Assembly: GCA_028715025.1 (NCBI GenBank)
Contig: JAQTLG010000067.1
Location: 1-7,887 of the forward strand
Source: Dehalococcoidia bacterium
GTDB lineage: Bacteria; Chloroflexota; Dehalococcoidia; GIF9; UBA5629
Direction: 5' to 3'
DNA length: 7,887 bases
This document shows positions 1 to 5,102 of the stretch, piece by piece. Each line of letters begins with the position of its first letter. Position 1 is the stretch's first letter. Made by a program: the position numbers and the translations under genes. The notes beneath the pieces are model-generated. The model worked only from the letters and a program-made list of their open reading frames with translations, ran no database searches and was not told where the DNA came from.

Positions 1-55
1 CATCTCCCATACCCACCTGCATAACCGCAGTCTTAGGGGACATTATAGCATTATA
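1..55 (-). promoter_or_regulatory. Possible promoter and translation start of a minus-strand gene leaving the left edge
   Basis: On the minus strand, 50-42 read TGCTATAAT, a perfect extended -10 (TGnTATAAT). A second TATAAT lies at 55-50. No convincing -35 was found, which an extended -10 can tolerate. Further along the same strand, AGGTGG at 18-13 is followed nine bases later by ATG at 3-1; an earlier ATG at 10-8 is too close to this site. This would suit a gene transcribed leftward out of the window. No coding sequence of that gene is visible, so the call is tentative. The rest of 1-118 shows no open frame that I can support. Confidence 0.35.
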
Positions 56-118
56 AGGCTGCGCATACAGACATTTGCTGAAGAAGAATGTGGGCGCCCG
101 GTATCAAACGGCAATAAA

Positions 119-150
119 TAATCAAGGGGGCTCAAAAGCCCCCTTGATTA
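119..150 (-). terminator. Rho-independent terminator of the DUF3096-like gene
   Basis: This is a perfect 14-bp inverted repeat (119-132 with 137-150) around a four-base loop. The stem includes seven G-C pairs. Read on the minus strand, the stem is followed at once by TTTATT, a modest T-rich tail. On the plus strand the following bases are not T-rich. It lies 67 bases past the stop codon of the minus-strand gene ending at 218, so it most likely ends that transcript. Confidence 0.75.
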
Positions 151-171
151 TCGGTCGTTATACTGTAGAGG

Positions 172-201
172 ATGACTCTAATTCGAGTCATAACTATTTA
201 C
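172..201. repeat. Small inverted repeat joined to a partial copy of the shared promoter motif
   Basis: ATGACTC (172-178) and GAGTCAT (185-191) form a 7-bp inverted repeat with a six-base loop. The right arm runs into TCATAACTATTTA at 188-200. That 13-mer is identical to part of the palindrome at 3636-3681 and has one mismatch to the site upstream of the DUF3096-like gene. It is not followed by a recognisable -10 at the spacing used by the other copies. It may be a regulator site or a relic. It lies in the 3' untranslated region of the DUF3096-like gene. Confidence 0.4.
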
Positions 202-217
202 AGTGAGAAGGACGTTG

Positions 218-367
218 TCACTTTTTAGCAACGGCTATAATAGCCAGAACGCCGATCACGATCAGGTAGATGCCAACGATCCACGCCAGCAAGCCAGGCA
301 TCCAGATGACCAGGATACCCGCTAAGATGGACAGTATCCCCATTAACCAACCACTTACTCTGGGCAT
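218..367 (-). CDS. Small two-helix membrane protein, DUF3096-like
   Basis: This gene encodes a 49-residue, very hydrophobic protein beginning MPRVSGWLMG and ending AVAKK. It has two predicted membrane helices, roughly residues 7-23 and 26-46, with a short turn around MPGLL. The pattern of an 'AGILV' helix, a proline turn and an 'IVGIYLIVIGVL' helix matches my memory of DUF3096 proteins, about 50 residues long and of unknown function, so the family call rests on recall and not on a search. The ATG start is supported by GGAGGA eight bases upstream (376-381). The gene has its own promoter (426-453) and a terminator (119-150), so it is probably monocistronic. Its promoter matches those of the CsbD and lipoprotein genes, which suggests an envelope or general stress role; that role is inference. 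Confidence 0.8.
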   Translation of the reverse strand: MPRVSGWLMGILSILAGILVIWMPGLLAWIVGIYLIVIGVLAIIAVAKK

Positions 368-425
368 GATAAAATTCCTCCTTCAAAATCGATTAGCTAT
401 ATGCTACATGGCTGAGAATGTAATA

Positions 426-470
426 GTCATATAATTCCGTAAAAAGATGTTAAAAAGTTATGATAATTTT
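426..470 (-). promoter_or_regulatory. Promoter of the DUF3096-like gene with shared upstream motif
   Basis: On the minus strand the -35 is TTAACA (453-448), followed by 16 bases and TATGAC (431-426) as -10. The -35 overlaps the 3' end of the motif TCATAACTTTTTAAC, preceded by an A/T-rich AAAATTA. The CsbD promoter at 3613-3640 has the same elements and the same spacer. The distance from -10 to start codon is also nearly equal, 58 bases here and 57 there. This three-way agreement is the evidence; the start of transcription has not been measured. Confidence 0.65.
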
Positions 471-479
471 AGGTTTATT

Positions 480-494
480 CTCACTGTGAGTGAG
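480..494. repeat. Short CTCAC/GTGAG inverted repeat, possible operator
   Basis: CTCAC-T-GTGAG at 480-490 is an 11-base palindrome, and a further GTGAG at 490-494 offers a second pairing with a five-base loop. It sits between the end of the response regulator gene and the upstream edge of the DUF3096-like promoter. The stem is too short and its tail too weak to call a terminator. The 9-mer CAGTGAGAA, read on the minus strand at 486-478, recurs on the plus strand at 201-209, next to the partial motif copy. Confidence 0.25.
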
Positions 495-538
495 TATACT
501 GTTGAATGCCCGCGGGTACGGGGATTTCTTGCACGGAC

Positions 539-1267
539 TCAAGGATGGGATATCTTTAAAATATAGCCCATTTTAGTGACGGTAAGAATAATCTGGGGAT
601 CATCAGGTTTCTCTTCGATTTTACGTCTCAGGCGGCTGATCCATGTCCTGAGGAATTGAACGTCATTACGATATTCAGCACCCCAGACGCGGACTAAAAG
701 TTCCTCATAGGTCATGAGACGGTCGGCATTTAATGCTAATTCGGTGAGCAAGAGCCATTCTATCCTGGTCAGGTATATTTTGTTGCCTCTCACGGTTACC
801 TTATGTGACTTGAAATCGATGGTTATATCACCCAGAGAAAGCTCATCAGGAATGTTAGGCGCGTTGGGTTTAAAGCGGCGCATCACTGCTTCGATTCTGG
901 ATACCAGTTCATCGGGACTGAAAGGCTTTGCTATATAGTCATCGGCCCCCATATCAAGGCCTGTTATTCTCGCGCGTACATCTCCTTTGGCGCTGAGAAA
1001 TATAACAGGCACCATTGAAAAACCGCGCAGTTCTTTAAGCACATCGAGCCCGTTCGTTTTCGGCATGAGTATATCCAGCAGGATCAGGTCGGGAGTACTG
1101 GCATGAAACTGCTCCAAAGCCTCAGTACCGCTGCTTGCAGTTACCACATCATATCCCACTGCGCACAGGTTTGATTTGAGAAAATTCAGGATCCGTATCT
1201 CATCATCAACCACCAGTAACCGGTACTTTTTCGCACGCTGTTTGCGACTAACCATCCCGCCTGTCAT
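539..1267 (-). CDS. OmpR-family (KdpE-like) response regulator
   Basis: This is a DNA-binding transcription regulator of a two-component system, up to 242 residues long. Residues 16-131 form a receiver domain with the acidic pair D21/D22, phosphoacceptor D65 (LILLDILMP), S92 in the Thr/Ser switch position and K114 (AKPF). Residues 144-238 form an OmpR/PhoB winged helix; the stretch around WISRLRRKIE (209-218) is the recognition helix region and TKMGYIL the wing. The divergent kinase at 1404 is the likely partner. The start is uncertain. ATG at 1267 has no ribosome site and falls inside a good -10 element, whereas ATG at 1255 (MVSRKQ) would give a nearly leaderless transcript and 238 residues. 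Either start keeps both domains whole. Its target genes are unknown; the nearby shared-motif promoters are candidates. Confidence 0.93.
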   Translation of the reverse strand: MTGGMVSRKQRAKKYRLLVVDDEIRILNFLKSNLCAVGYDVVTASSGTEALEQFHASTPDLILLDILMPKTNGLDVLKELRGFSMVPVIFLSAKGDVRARITGLDMGADDYIAKPFSPDELVSRIEAVMRRFKPNAPNIPDELSLGDITIDFKSHKVTVRGNKIYLTRIEWLLLTELALNADRLMTYEELLVRVWGAEYRNDVQFLRTWISRLRRKIEEKPDDPQIILTVTKMGYILKISHP

Positions 1268-1295
1268 AATAATATTCAGATTAAACAGATGTCAA
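1266..1295 (-). promoter_or_regulatory. Sigma-70-like promoter of the response regulator gene
   Basis: Minus-strand TTGACA (1295-1290) is a perfect -35. It is followed after 18 bases by TATTAT (1271-1266), a five-of-six match to the -10. Transcription would begin near 1259. That excludes the ATG at 1267 and leaves the ATG at 1255 with a leader of only a few bases. Confidence 0.55.
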
Positions 1296-1306
1296 GATAC
1301 GTGCTG

Positions 1307-1335
1307 TTGACTGATATTGAACTGTATCATATAAA
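1307..1335 (+). promoter_or_regulatory. Sigma-70-like promoter of the PAS-PAS histidine kinase gene
   Basis: TTGACT (1307-1312), a 17-base spacer and TATAAA (1330-1335) give a near-consensus promoter on the plus strand. The kinase start codon follows 68 bases later. The -35 elements of this promoter and of the divergent regulator promoter are only about 12 bases apart, back to back, so a single bound protein could affect both. Confidence 0.65.
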
Positions 1336-1403
1336 CTAATCGTGAACGGAGATGTCAGGCAGGTTGGAGCTGTCACAACTGACAATATGGTGGGAGTCGT
1401 GAT

Positions 1404-2942
1404 ATGAAAGAAAGCCAAAAAACAAAAGCTCAACTTATTGAAGAACTGAAGTTGTTGCGTCATAGAAACAGGCAAAAGGGTTTGGCAAAAACCAAGGGTG
1501 ATAGTGCCGAGCAAGCTTTAAGGGATTCTGAAATTCGCTACAGGCGTCTTTTTGAAACAGCACAGGATGGGATATTGATACTTGATGCGGAAACCGGTCA
1601 AATACAGGACGTCAATCCGTTTCTCATGGATATGTTGGGATATCCCCATCATGAATTTGTCGGGAAGAGGCTCTGGGAGATAGGGCCGTTCAAAGACATT
1701 GAGGCAAGTAAGATCGCCTATCGGGAATTGCAGGATAAAGATTACGTGCGTTATGAGGATTTACCGCTTGAAACCAGGGACAAAAGGCAGATCCAGGTCG
1801 AATTTGTATCCAACATATATAAAGTCAATCATCATCGCGTTATTCAGTGCAACATCCGCGATATAACGGCACGCAAACAGATTGAAAGGCAGCTGAAATT
1901 CCATGCAGAGGTGCTTGATCAGATCAGTGATGCCGTAATTGTCATTGATAATCAGAACATAGTGAATTACTGGAATAAAGGTGCTGAACGGCTGTATGGC
2001 ATAAGTGAGGAGGAGGCGTTCGGGCTGTCTTTAGGTAAACTTTATCAATATCTCTGGATGAAACCCGAGGATGAGCAGGATTCGGCACAGGCACTGGAAA
2101 CAAAAGGGTATTGGACAGGAAATAGTATACATATAAAGCGAGATGGAGTGCGATTATATGTTCAATCATCGGTCAGCGCCATAAAAGACAAAGACGGCAA
2201 GGTAATAGGCACTCTGGCCGTTATTCGTGACGTCACCGGTCGCACAGAATTAGATCATCTGAAAGATGAGTTCATCGACCTGGTATCACACGAAATGCGC
2301 ACACCGCTGACGGTTATAATAGGGAGCATCGATACAGTCCTGAGCAGGGGTGAACTCCTTTCTCATGGTGAAATGAACAAACTTCTTAACGGCGCCTTTT
2401 ACGAGGCTGTCTCGTTGTCTCACATCCTGGAGAATATGCTTGAACTTTCCCGCGCGCAGGCCGGACGATTGTTGCTCTTCCCCGAGCCGATGATGATTGA
2501 CAAGCTGGCCAAGGATGTGGTTAGGGAATTCATGGGGCAATATACGCATCAGTTTATACTGGATTTCCCCGGCGAGATACCACCGGTAGAGGCCGATATG
2601 TTACGAGTCAATCTGATATTGAAAAACCTGGTACAAAATGCGGTTCAGTTTTCGCCCGCTGGTAGCAAGGTAACTATCTTCGCCAGGCAGGCGCCGGATT
2701 GTCTCGTTATAGGCGTCAGAGATCGTGGCAGCGGCATATCTGCAGAGGTTCATGGCAGGCTTTTTCAATCTTTTCCTCGGTTGGGGTTAGAGTCACCCGG
2801 TGCGATTAAAGGGATCGGATTAGGACTCATGGTGTGCCTCCGCCTGGTGGAAGCTCACGGTGGAGAAATATGGGTTGAATCAAAACCTGGGAAAGGCTCT
2901 ACCTTCTACTTTAGCCTGCCTTTAATACAGCATGAGGGATGA
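1404..2942 (+). CDS. Cytoplasmic PAS-PAS sensor histidine kinase
   Basis: This 512-residue kinase has no membrane segment or signal peptide and is probably cytosolic. A charged coiled-coil N-terminus (1-41) is followed by PAS1 (about 42-160, ending in the PAC-type IRDITARKQIERQ), PAS2 (about 164-282, ending IRDVTGRTELDHL), HisKA (284-350) with phosphoacceptor H296 in SHEMRTPL, and HATPase_c (about 395-507). The ATPase shows N412 in the N-box, D440-x-G-x-G in G1, an F-box around FQSFPR, and GIGLGL (470-475) in G2. The N-box reads NAVQFS, with Gln where Lys is usual. All catalytic residues look intact. GGGAG seven bases upstream of the ATG supports the start. It is transcribed divergently from the OmpR-type regulator at 539-1267, its likely partner. 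The signal sensed by the PAS domains cannot be read from sequence. Some T-rich sequence follows the stop (2986-2992), but no clear terminator was found. Confidence 0.95.
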   Translation: MKESQKTKAQLIEELKLLRHRNRQKGLAKTKGDSAEQALRDSEIRYRRLFETAQDGILILDAETGQIQDVNPFLMDMLGYPHHEFVGKRLWEIGPFKDIEASKIAYRELQDKDYVRYEDLPLETRDKRQIQVEFVSNIYKVNHHRVIQCNIRDITARKQIERQLKFHAEVLDQISDAVIVIDNQNIVNYWNKGAERLYGISEEEAFGLSLGKLYQYLWMKPEDEQDSAQALETKGYWTGNSIHIKRDGVRLYVQSSVSAIKDKDGKVIGTLAVIRDVTGRTELDHLKDEFIDLVSHEMRTPLTVIIGSIDTVLSRGELLSHGEMNKLLNGAFYEAVSLSHILENMLELSRAQAGRLLLFPEPMMIDKLAKDVVREFMGQYTHQFILDFPGEIPPVEADMLRVNLILKNLVQNAVQFSPAGSKVTIFARQAPDCLVIGVRDRGSGISAEVHGRLFQSFPRLGLESPGAIKGIGLGLMVCLRLVEAHGGEIWVESKPGKGSTFYFSLPLIQHEG

Positions 2943-3010
2943 GTTTTGAATAACCCGGGTTGAGGCCAGGGTATTTATTAGTCGATTTTTTTCTTGAGAT
3001 TCTTTGGGGA

Positions 3011-3310
3011 TTAATGGGTGCATAGGAATTCACCAAGGTAGAAAATCAAGGCGCCAAAGCCTATCAGCACAGCTAAAAAAACCAGAATAGATCGCTCCTT
3101 GCTCTTTACTATACTAATAATCCCGGTTATCAAGGCAGCTATAAAGAAGATACCAATTGCGATGTTTACTACAAAGATAAGAGCAAACGGACCCGGTTCC
3201 CCACCCAGCCCGGTCAAGACCGCGAACAATATAGAGAGCAGAACGAAGGCGGCAGCCAGACCGACCGACCAGCTACCCAGAGAACTTTTTGGCAGAATGC
3301 TGATCTGCAC
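3011..3310 (-). CDS. Small three-helix membrane protein of unknown function
   Basis: This 99-residue protein has three predicted membrane helices, about residues 14-35, 43-67 and 74-93, with a charged loop (VKSKERS) between helices 2 and 3. I do not recognise a named family. I chose the GTG at 3310-3308 as the start because a perfect AGGAGG (3324-3319) lies eight bases upstream. An in-frame ATG at 3331 would add seven residues, but its upstream sequence lacks a ribosome site and it would place AGGAGG inside the gene. It follows the CsbD-type gene by 62 bases on the same strand, with no clear terminator between them, so the two are probably co-transcribed from the palindromic promoter region. 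A membrane or stress role is inferred from that context only. Confidence 0.75.
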   Translation of the reverse strand: MQISILPKSSLGSWSVGLAAAFVLLSILFAVLTGLGGEPGPFALIFVVNIAIGIFFIAALITGIISIVKSKERSILVFLAVLIGFGALIFYLGEFLCTH

Positions 3311-3363
3311 CGCCTTTACCTCCTGCGACATCTAACCACTATTCTTTAACCGATGCAGTAAAT

Positions 3364-3376
3364 TTAGTCTGACTAA
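3364..3376. repeat. 13-base palindrome at the 3' end of the CsbD-type gene
   Basis: TTAGTC-T-GACTAA is a perfect odd-centred palindrome overlapping the stop codon of the CsbD-type gene. It could be a protein site or a short RNA fold ahead of the downstream membrane protein gene. It is too short to claim as a terminator. Confidence 0.25.
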
Positions 3377-3555
3377 TCCCCTATTGCTTTTTTAATATTT
3401 TTTTTAACCTTGCCGTACTCTTCCTGCACTTTGCCGGCTGCCTGATCCGCTTTGCCTCTGATTTCCTGTGATTTATTGCCGGTTAATTTGCCGGACTCTT
3501 CCTTGACTTTGCCCTTGATCTGGTTCCATTTTCCTTTGGTTATATTATCAACCAT
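3373..3555 (-). CDS. CsbD-family general stress protein
   Basis: This 60-residue, highly charged, hydrophilic protein begins MVDNITKGKWNQIKGK. It shows the CsbD pattern: a GKWNQIKGKVKEESGKLTG block (residues 8-26), then a repeated GK-x-A/V-x-x-x-x-GK spacing (about 34-50) and a lysine-rich tail. CsbD and YjbJ proteins are small, abundant proteins induced by stress (CsbD by sigma-B in Bacillus); their biochemical role is unknown. The ATG at 3555 is chosen because AGGAGG (3569-3564) lies eight bases upstream. The ATG at 3573, six codons earlier, would put the ribosome site inside the gene. It is the first gene of a probable two-gene minus-strand unit with the three-helix protein. Its promoter contains the left arm of the 46-bp palindrome. 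Confidence 0.9.
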   Translation of the reverse strand: MVDNITKGKWNQIKGKVKEESGKLTGNKSQEIRGKADQAAGKVQEEYGKVKKNIKKAIGD

Positions 3556-3612
3556 GGGTAACACCTCCTGCATTTACTATTACATAAATATTAGCAGGGT
3601 GAATATATAGAA

Positions 3613-3640
3613 GTAATAAAATCGAGGCACGATATGTTAA
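3613..3640 (-). promoter_or_regulatory. Promoter of the CsbD-type gene
   Basis: On the minus strand, TTAACA (3640-3635) as -35, a 16-base spacer and TATTAC (3618-3613) as -10. The -35 lies at the outer end of the left palindrome arm. The start codon is 57 bases beyond the -10, nearly the same as in the DUF3096-like gene. Confidence 0.6.
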
Positions 3641-3681
3641 ATAGTTATGATATTTTGGCCAAAATATCATAACTATTTAAC
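3636..3681. promoter_or_regulatory. Perfect 46-bp palindrome, divergent control site
   Basis: Bases 3636-3658 are the exact reverse complement of 3659-3681, giving two 23-base arms with no spacer and TTGGCCAA at the centre. The symmetry ends precisely at both sides. Each arm carries TCATAACTATTTAAC reading outward. The outer end of each arm forms the -35 of an outward promoter, so leftward (CsbD) and rightward (lipoprotein) transcription would start under the same site. The motif is found again at a third promoter (448-470, minus strand), which argues for a regulator site and not a terminator. Within each arm TAAC occurs twice, eight bases apart, as in sites for some OmpR/PhoB-type regulators; that link is inference. 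Confidence 0.75.
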
Positions 3682-3704
3682 TTTTTGCCTGCTTATTATA
3701 TTAC
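3677..3704 (+). promoter_or_regulatory. Promoter of the lipoprotein gene
   Basis: TTAACT (3677-3682), a 16-base spacer and TATTAC (3699-3704). The layout and -10 are the same as in the minus-strand CsbD promoter, on the opposite arm of the palindrome. Transcription would begin near 3711, leaving about 80 untranslated bases before the TTG start at 3791. Confidence 0.55.
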
Positions 3705-3790
3705 TAATCCATATCTCCAATGAGAAAATTATTGTAACTGCTCAAGGACATGTTGATGTCGCAGGCAATAGATTTTTGGAGGTAACAGCA

Positions 3791-4771
3791 TTGAAAAAAA
3801 TCGGCTTTATTTCTTTATCACTATTATTATTACTTGTTTTCATCCCGGGTTGTATTACATTTCAAACACCGCCAACGACAACTGTGCCTCCGGTGGGAAC
3901 ACCTCCGGATATCATAGTATTCAGCAATAATCCATCTACCATTGATGCAGGCGGCACATCAACTCTGTTGTGGAATGTTACCGGGGCTACATCGGTGAGT
4001 ATCGACCAGGGTATAGGTCTGGTCGATGTTGCTGGGACCAGTGTAGTAGCACCGGCTGCATCCACCGTGTATACCGTAAGTGCTACCAACTCTGCCGGCA
4101 CTGTTACCAGATCTGTAGTGACTACTGTCAACTCAGCGCCCCCCGCCATACCATTTGCGGTGACCAGTGTTATAGCCAATACTTCACCATCAACCTTTAC
4201 CGGTCCCTGTCCCAAGACCTTCACCTTTTACGCAACTATCGCTGTAAACGGGCCCGGTACAGTTACTTACAGATGGGAAAGAAGCGATGGCGGATACAGT
4301 GATATCCAGAGCATAACCTTTTATGAAGCAGGAGCAAAAACATCGACACTGCAGTGGGATTTAAGCGGACCGGCTACCGGGTGGCATCGTATTCGCGTTT
4401 TGAGTCCCTATGACGCAGCATCGAATCTGGTATATTACACACTCAACTGTGATGGGTCATTGGTAACAGGCGTCATAGTGGGTGTCGATCAGTACCCATT
4501 CACAGGTCCTTGCCCCAAGACCATTAACTTTTGGGGGACTATCGCCGCCAATGGTCCTGGTACAGTTACTTACAGGTGGGAGAGAAGCGATAATACTACT
4601 GCTGCTGCTCCCGAGAGCATCATCTTCGCCGCTGCCGGTTCTCAGACCGTTACTAACCTGTGGACGCGTGGTGAAGGTGCCGGATGGCAACGCCTCCATG
4701 TTCTCACGCCCAATGATATGGTATCGAGTCAAATAGACTTTGTAATGACATGCTGGGACCAGACTCAATAG
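3791..4771 (+). CDS. Surface lipoprotein with an Ig-like domain and two tandem repeat domains
   Basis: This 326-residue protein is probably exported and lipid-anchored. Residues 1-20 form a lipoprotein signal peptide (MKKIGF, hydrophobic core) ending in the lipobox IPGC with C21 as the modified cysteine. A Pro/Thr-rich linker (about 22-39) leads to an Ig-like domain (about 40-113; the segments STLLWNV and YTVSATNSAGTV are typical). Two homologous domains follow, about 122-220 and 225-321. Each has FTGPCPKT, then NGPGTVTYRWERSD, a GW-x-R/L core and a late cysteine (C140/C220 and C241/C321) that could form disulfides. The TTG start is supported by GGAGGT seven bases upstream (3778-3783). An in-frame ATG at 3647 lies inside the palindrome, upstream of the proposed transcription start, and would bury the signal peptide. 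Ligand and function are unknown; a cell-surface binding or adhesion role is a guess. Confidence 0.85.
   Translation: MKKIGFISLSLLLLLVFIPGCITFQTPPTTTVPPVGTPPDIIVFSNNPSTIDAGGTSTLLWNVTGATSVSIDQGIGLVDVAGTSVVAPAASTVYTVSATNSAGTVTRSVVTTVNSAPPAIPFAVTSVIANTSPSTFTGPCPKTFTFYATIAVNGPGTVTYRWERSDGGYSDIQSITFYEAGAKTSTLQWDLSGPATGWHRIRVLSPYDAASNLVYYTLNCDGSLVTGVIVGVDQYPFTGPCPKTINFWGTIAANGPGTVTYRWERSDNTTAAAPESIIFAAAGSQTVTNLWTRGEGAGWQRLHVLTPNDMVSSQIDFVMTCWDQTQ
4154..4753 (+). repeat. Tandem repeat of a roughly 97-residue domain within the lipoprotein
   Basis: Copy 1 spans 4154-4450 and copy 2 spans 4463-4753. They are clearly homologous, with the shared blocks FTGPCPKT and NGPGTVTYRWERSD, but well diverged elsewhere. 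This indicates an old internal duplication, unlike the recent-looking PAS duplication at 5139-5939. Confidence 0.8.
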
Positions 4772-4803
4772 AATAAATATTTCCTCGTTGATTAGGAGTA
4801 AAT

Positions 4804-4962
4804 GAATTTGCTGCCATTGGTGACGACTTTGTGGCCACCAATGGCGGCAGCAAATCTAACAAAAACAATGCGCAGAATGGCATCGAATCCGCCAAGAAGA
4901 ACGCCACTGAGGCTGTGATAGAGGACAAGACAGTTCAGTACACTCGAGTTGAAGCCAATTGA
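4804..4962 (+). pseudogene. 52-codon open frame lacking a start codon, possible frameshifted small gene
   Basis: Reading from 4804, the frame gives EFAAIGDDFVATNGG and ends QYTRVEAN before TGA (4960-4962). It is a hydrophilic, gene-like peptide rich in Asn, Lys and Glu, with GCC, AAC, ATC and GAG codons like the neighbouring genes. There is no start codon between the upstream in-frame TGA and this stretch. An AGGAG and an ATG (4802-4804) sit just before it, but the ATG is one base out of frame. One extra base there would restore RBS-ATG-frame, so a single-base deletion or a sequencing error is possible. Translating from that ATG as it stands gives only a 38-residue basic peptide. No family is recognised. 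Confidence 0.3.
4806..4855. repeat. Long imperfect hairpin downstream of the lipoprotein gene
   Basis: Bases 4806-4822 pair with 4836-4855 through 17 base pairs, interrupted only by a three-base bulge (4846-4848). The loop is 13 bases long. It starts 34 bases after the lipoprotein stop. No T-tract follows on the plus strand, so it is not a standard terminator. It may protect the 3' end of the lipoprotein message or act as a weak terminator. It overlaps the start-less open frame. Confidence 0.55.
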
Positions 4963-5102
4963 AACCACGGTAGTGTGTGCATAACAAGATTTTGGTTCCC
5001 TTGAATGGGTCTGGAGTTGCAGACTGTGTAGTGCCTTAAATAGAGACGATGGTTACGGTCAAAAGGTAACTTGAGGCATAACTGAGTGCAAGGAGACAGA
5101 CA

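Larger units (their letters stand above)
4772..5102. other. Intergenic stretch without an intact gene
   Basis: The 331 bases between the lipoprotein and the kinase operon hold the hairpin at 4806-4855 and the start-less open frame at 4804-4962. From 4963 to 5102 only weak promoter-like sequence is visible, such as TTGCAG at 5017, with no good -10 at normal spacing. A short GTTAC/GTAAC inverted repeat lies near 5052-5070. The kinase ribosome site is at 5091-5095. I cannot place the operon promoter with confidence. Confidence 0.5.

Noticed and set aside
508..517. CCCGCGGG palindrome after the response regulator gene
   Set aside because: Eight bases with no loop cannot form a terminator hairpin, and no T-tract follows on the minus strand.
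2953..2992. Terminator after the PAS-PAS kinase
   Set aside because: Only a four-base ACCC/GGGT pairing precedes a run of seven T at 2986-2992. The stem is too short and its distance from the T-run too great to support a call.
3636..3681. Palindrome as a bidirectional terminator
   Set aside because: A T-run follows on the plus strand only. No gene ends nearby: both neighbours begin there, and the arms match a third promoter region.
3647..3790. N-terminal extension of the lipoprotein from ATG 3647
   Set aside because: This start lies in the palindrome, upstream of the predicted transcription start and without a ribosome site. It would place 48 residues before a clear lipoprotein signal peptide.
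3862..4224. 120-codon minus-strand frame opposite the lipoprotein
   Set aside because: It is a Val/Thr-rich mirror of the Ig-like coding sequence with no suitable ribosome site. The plus-strand reading has a signal peptide, lipobox and homologous repeats.
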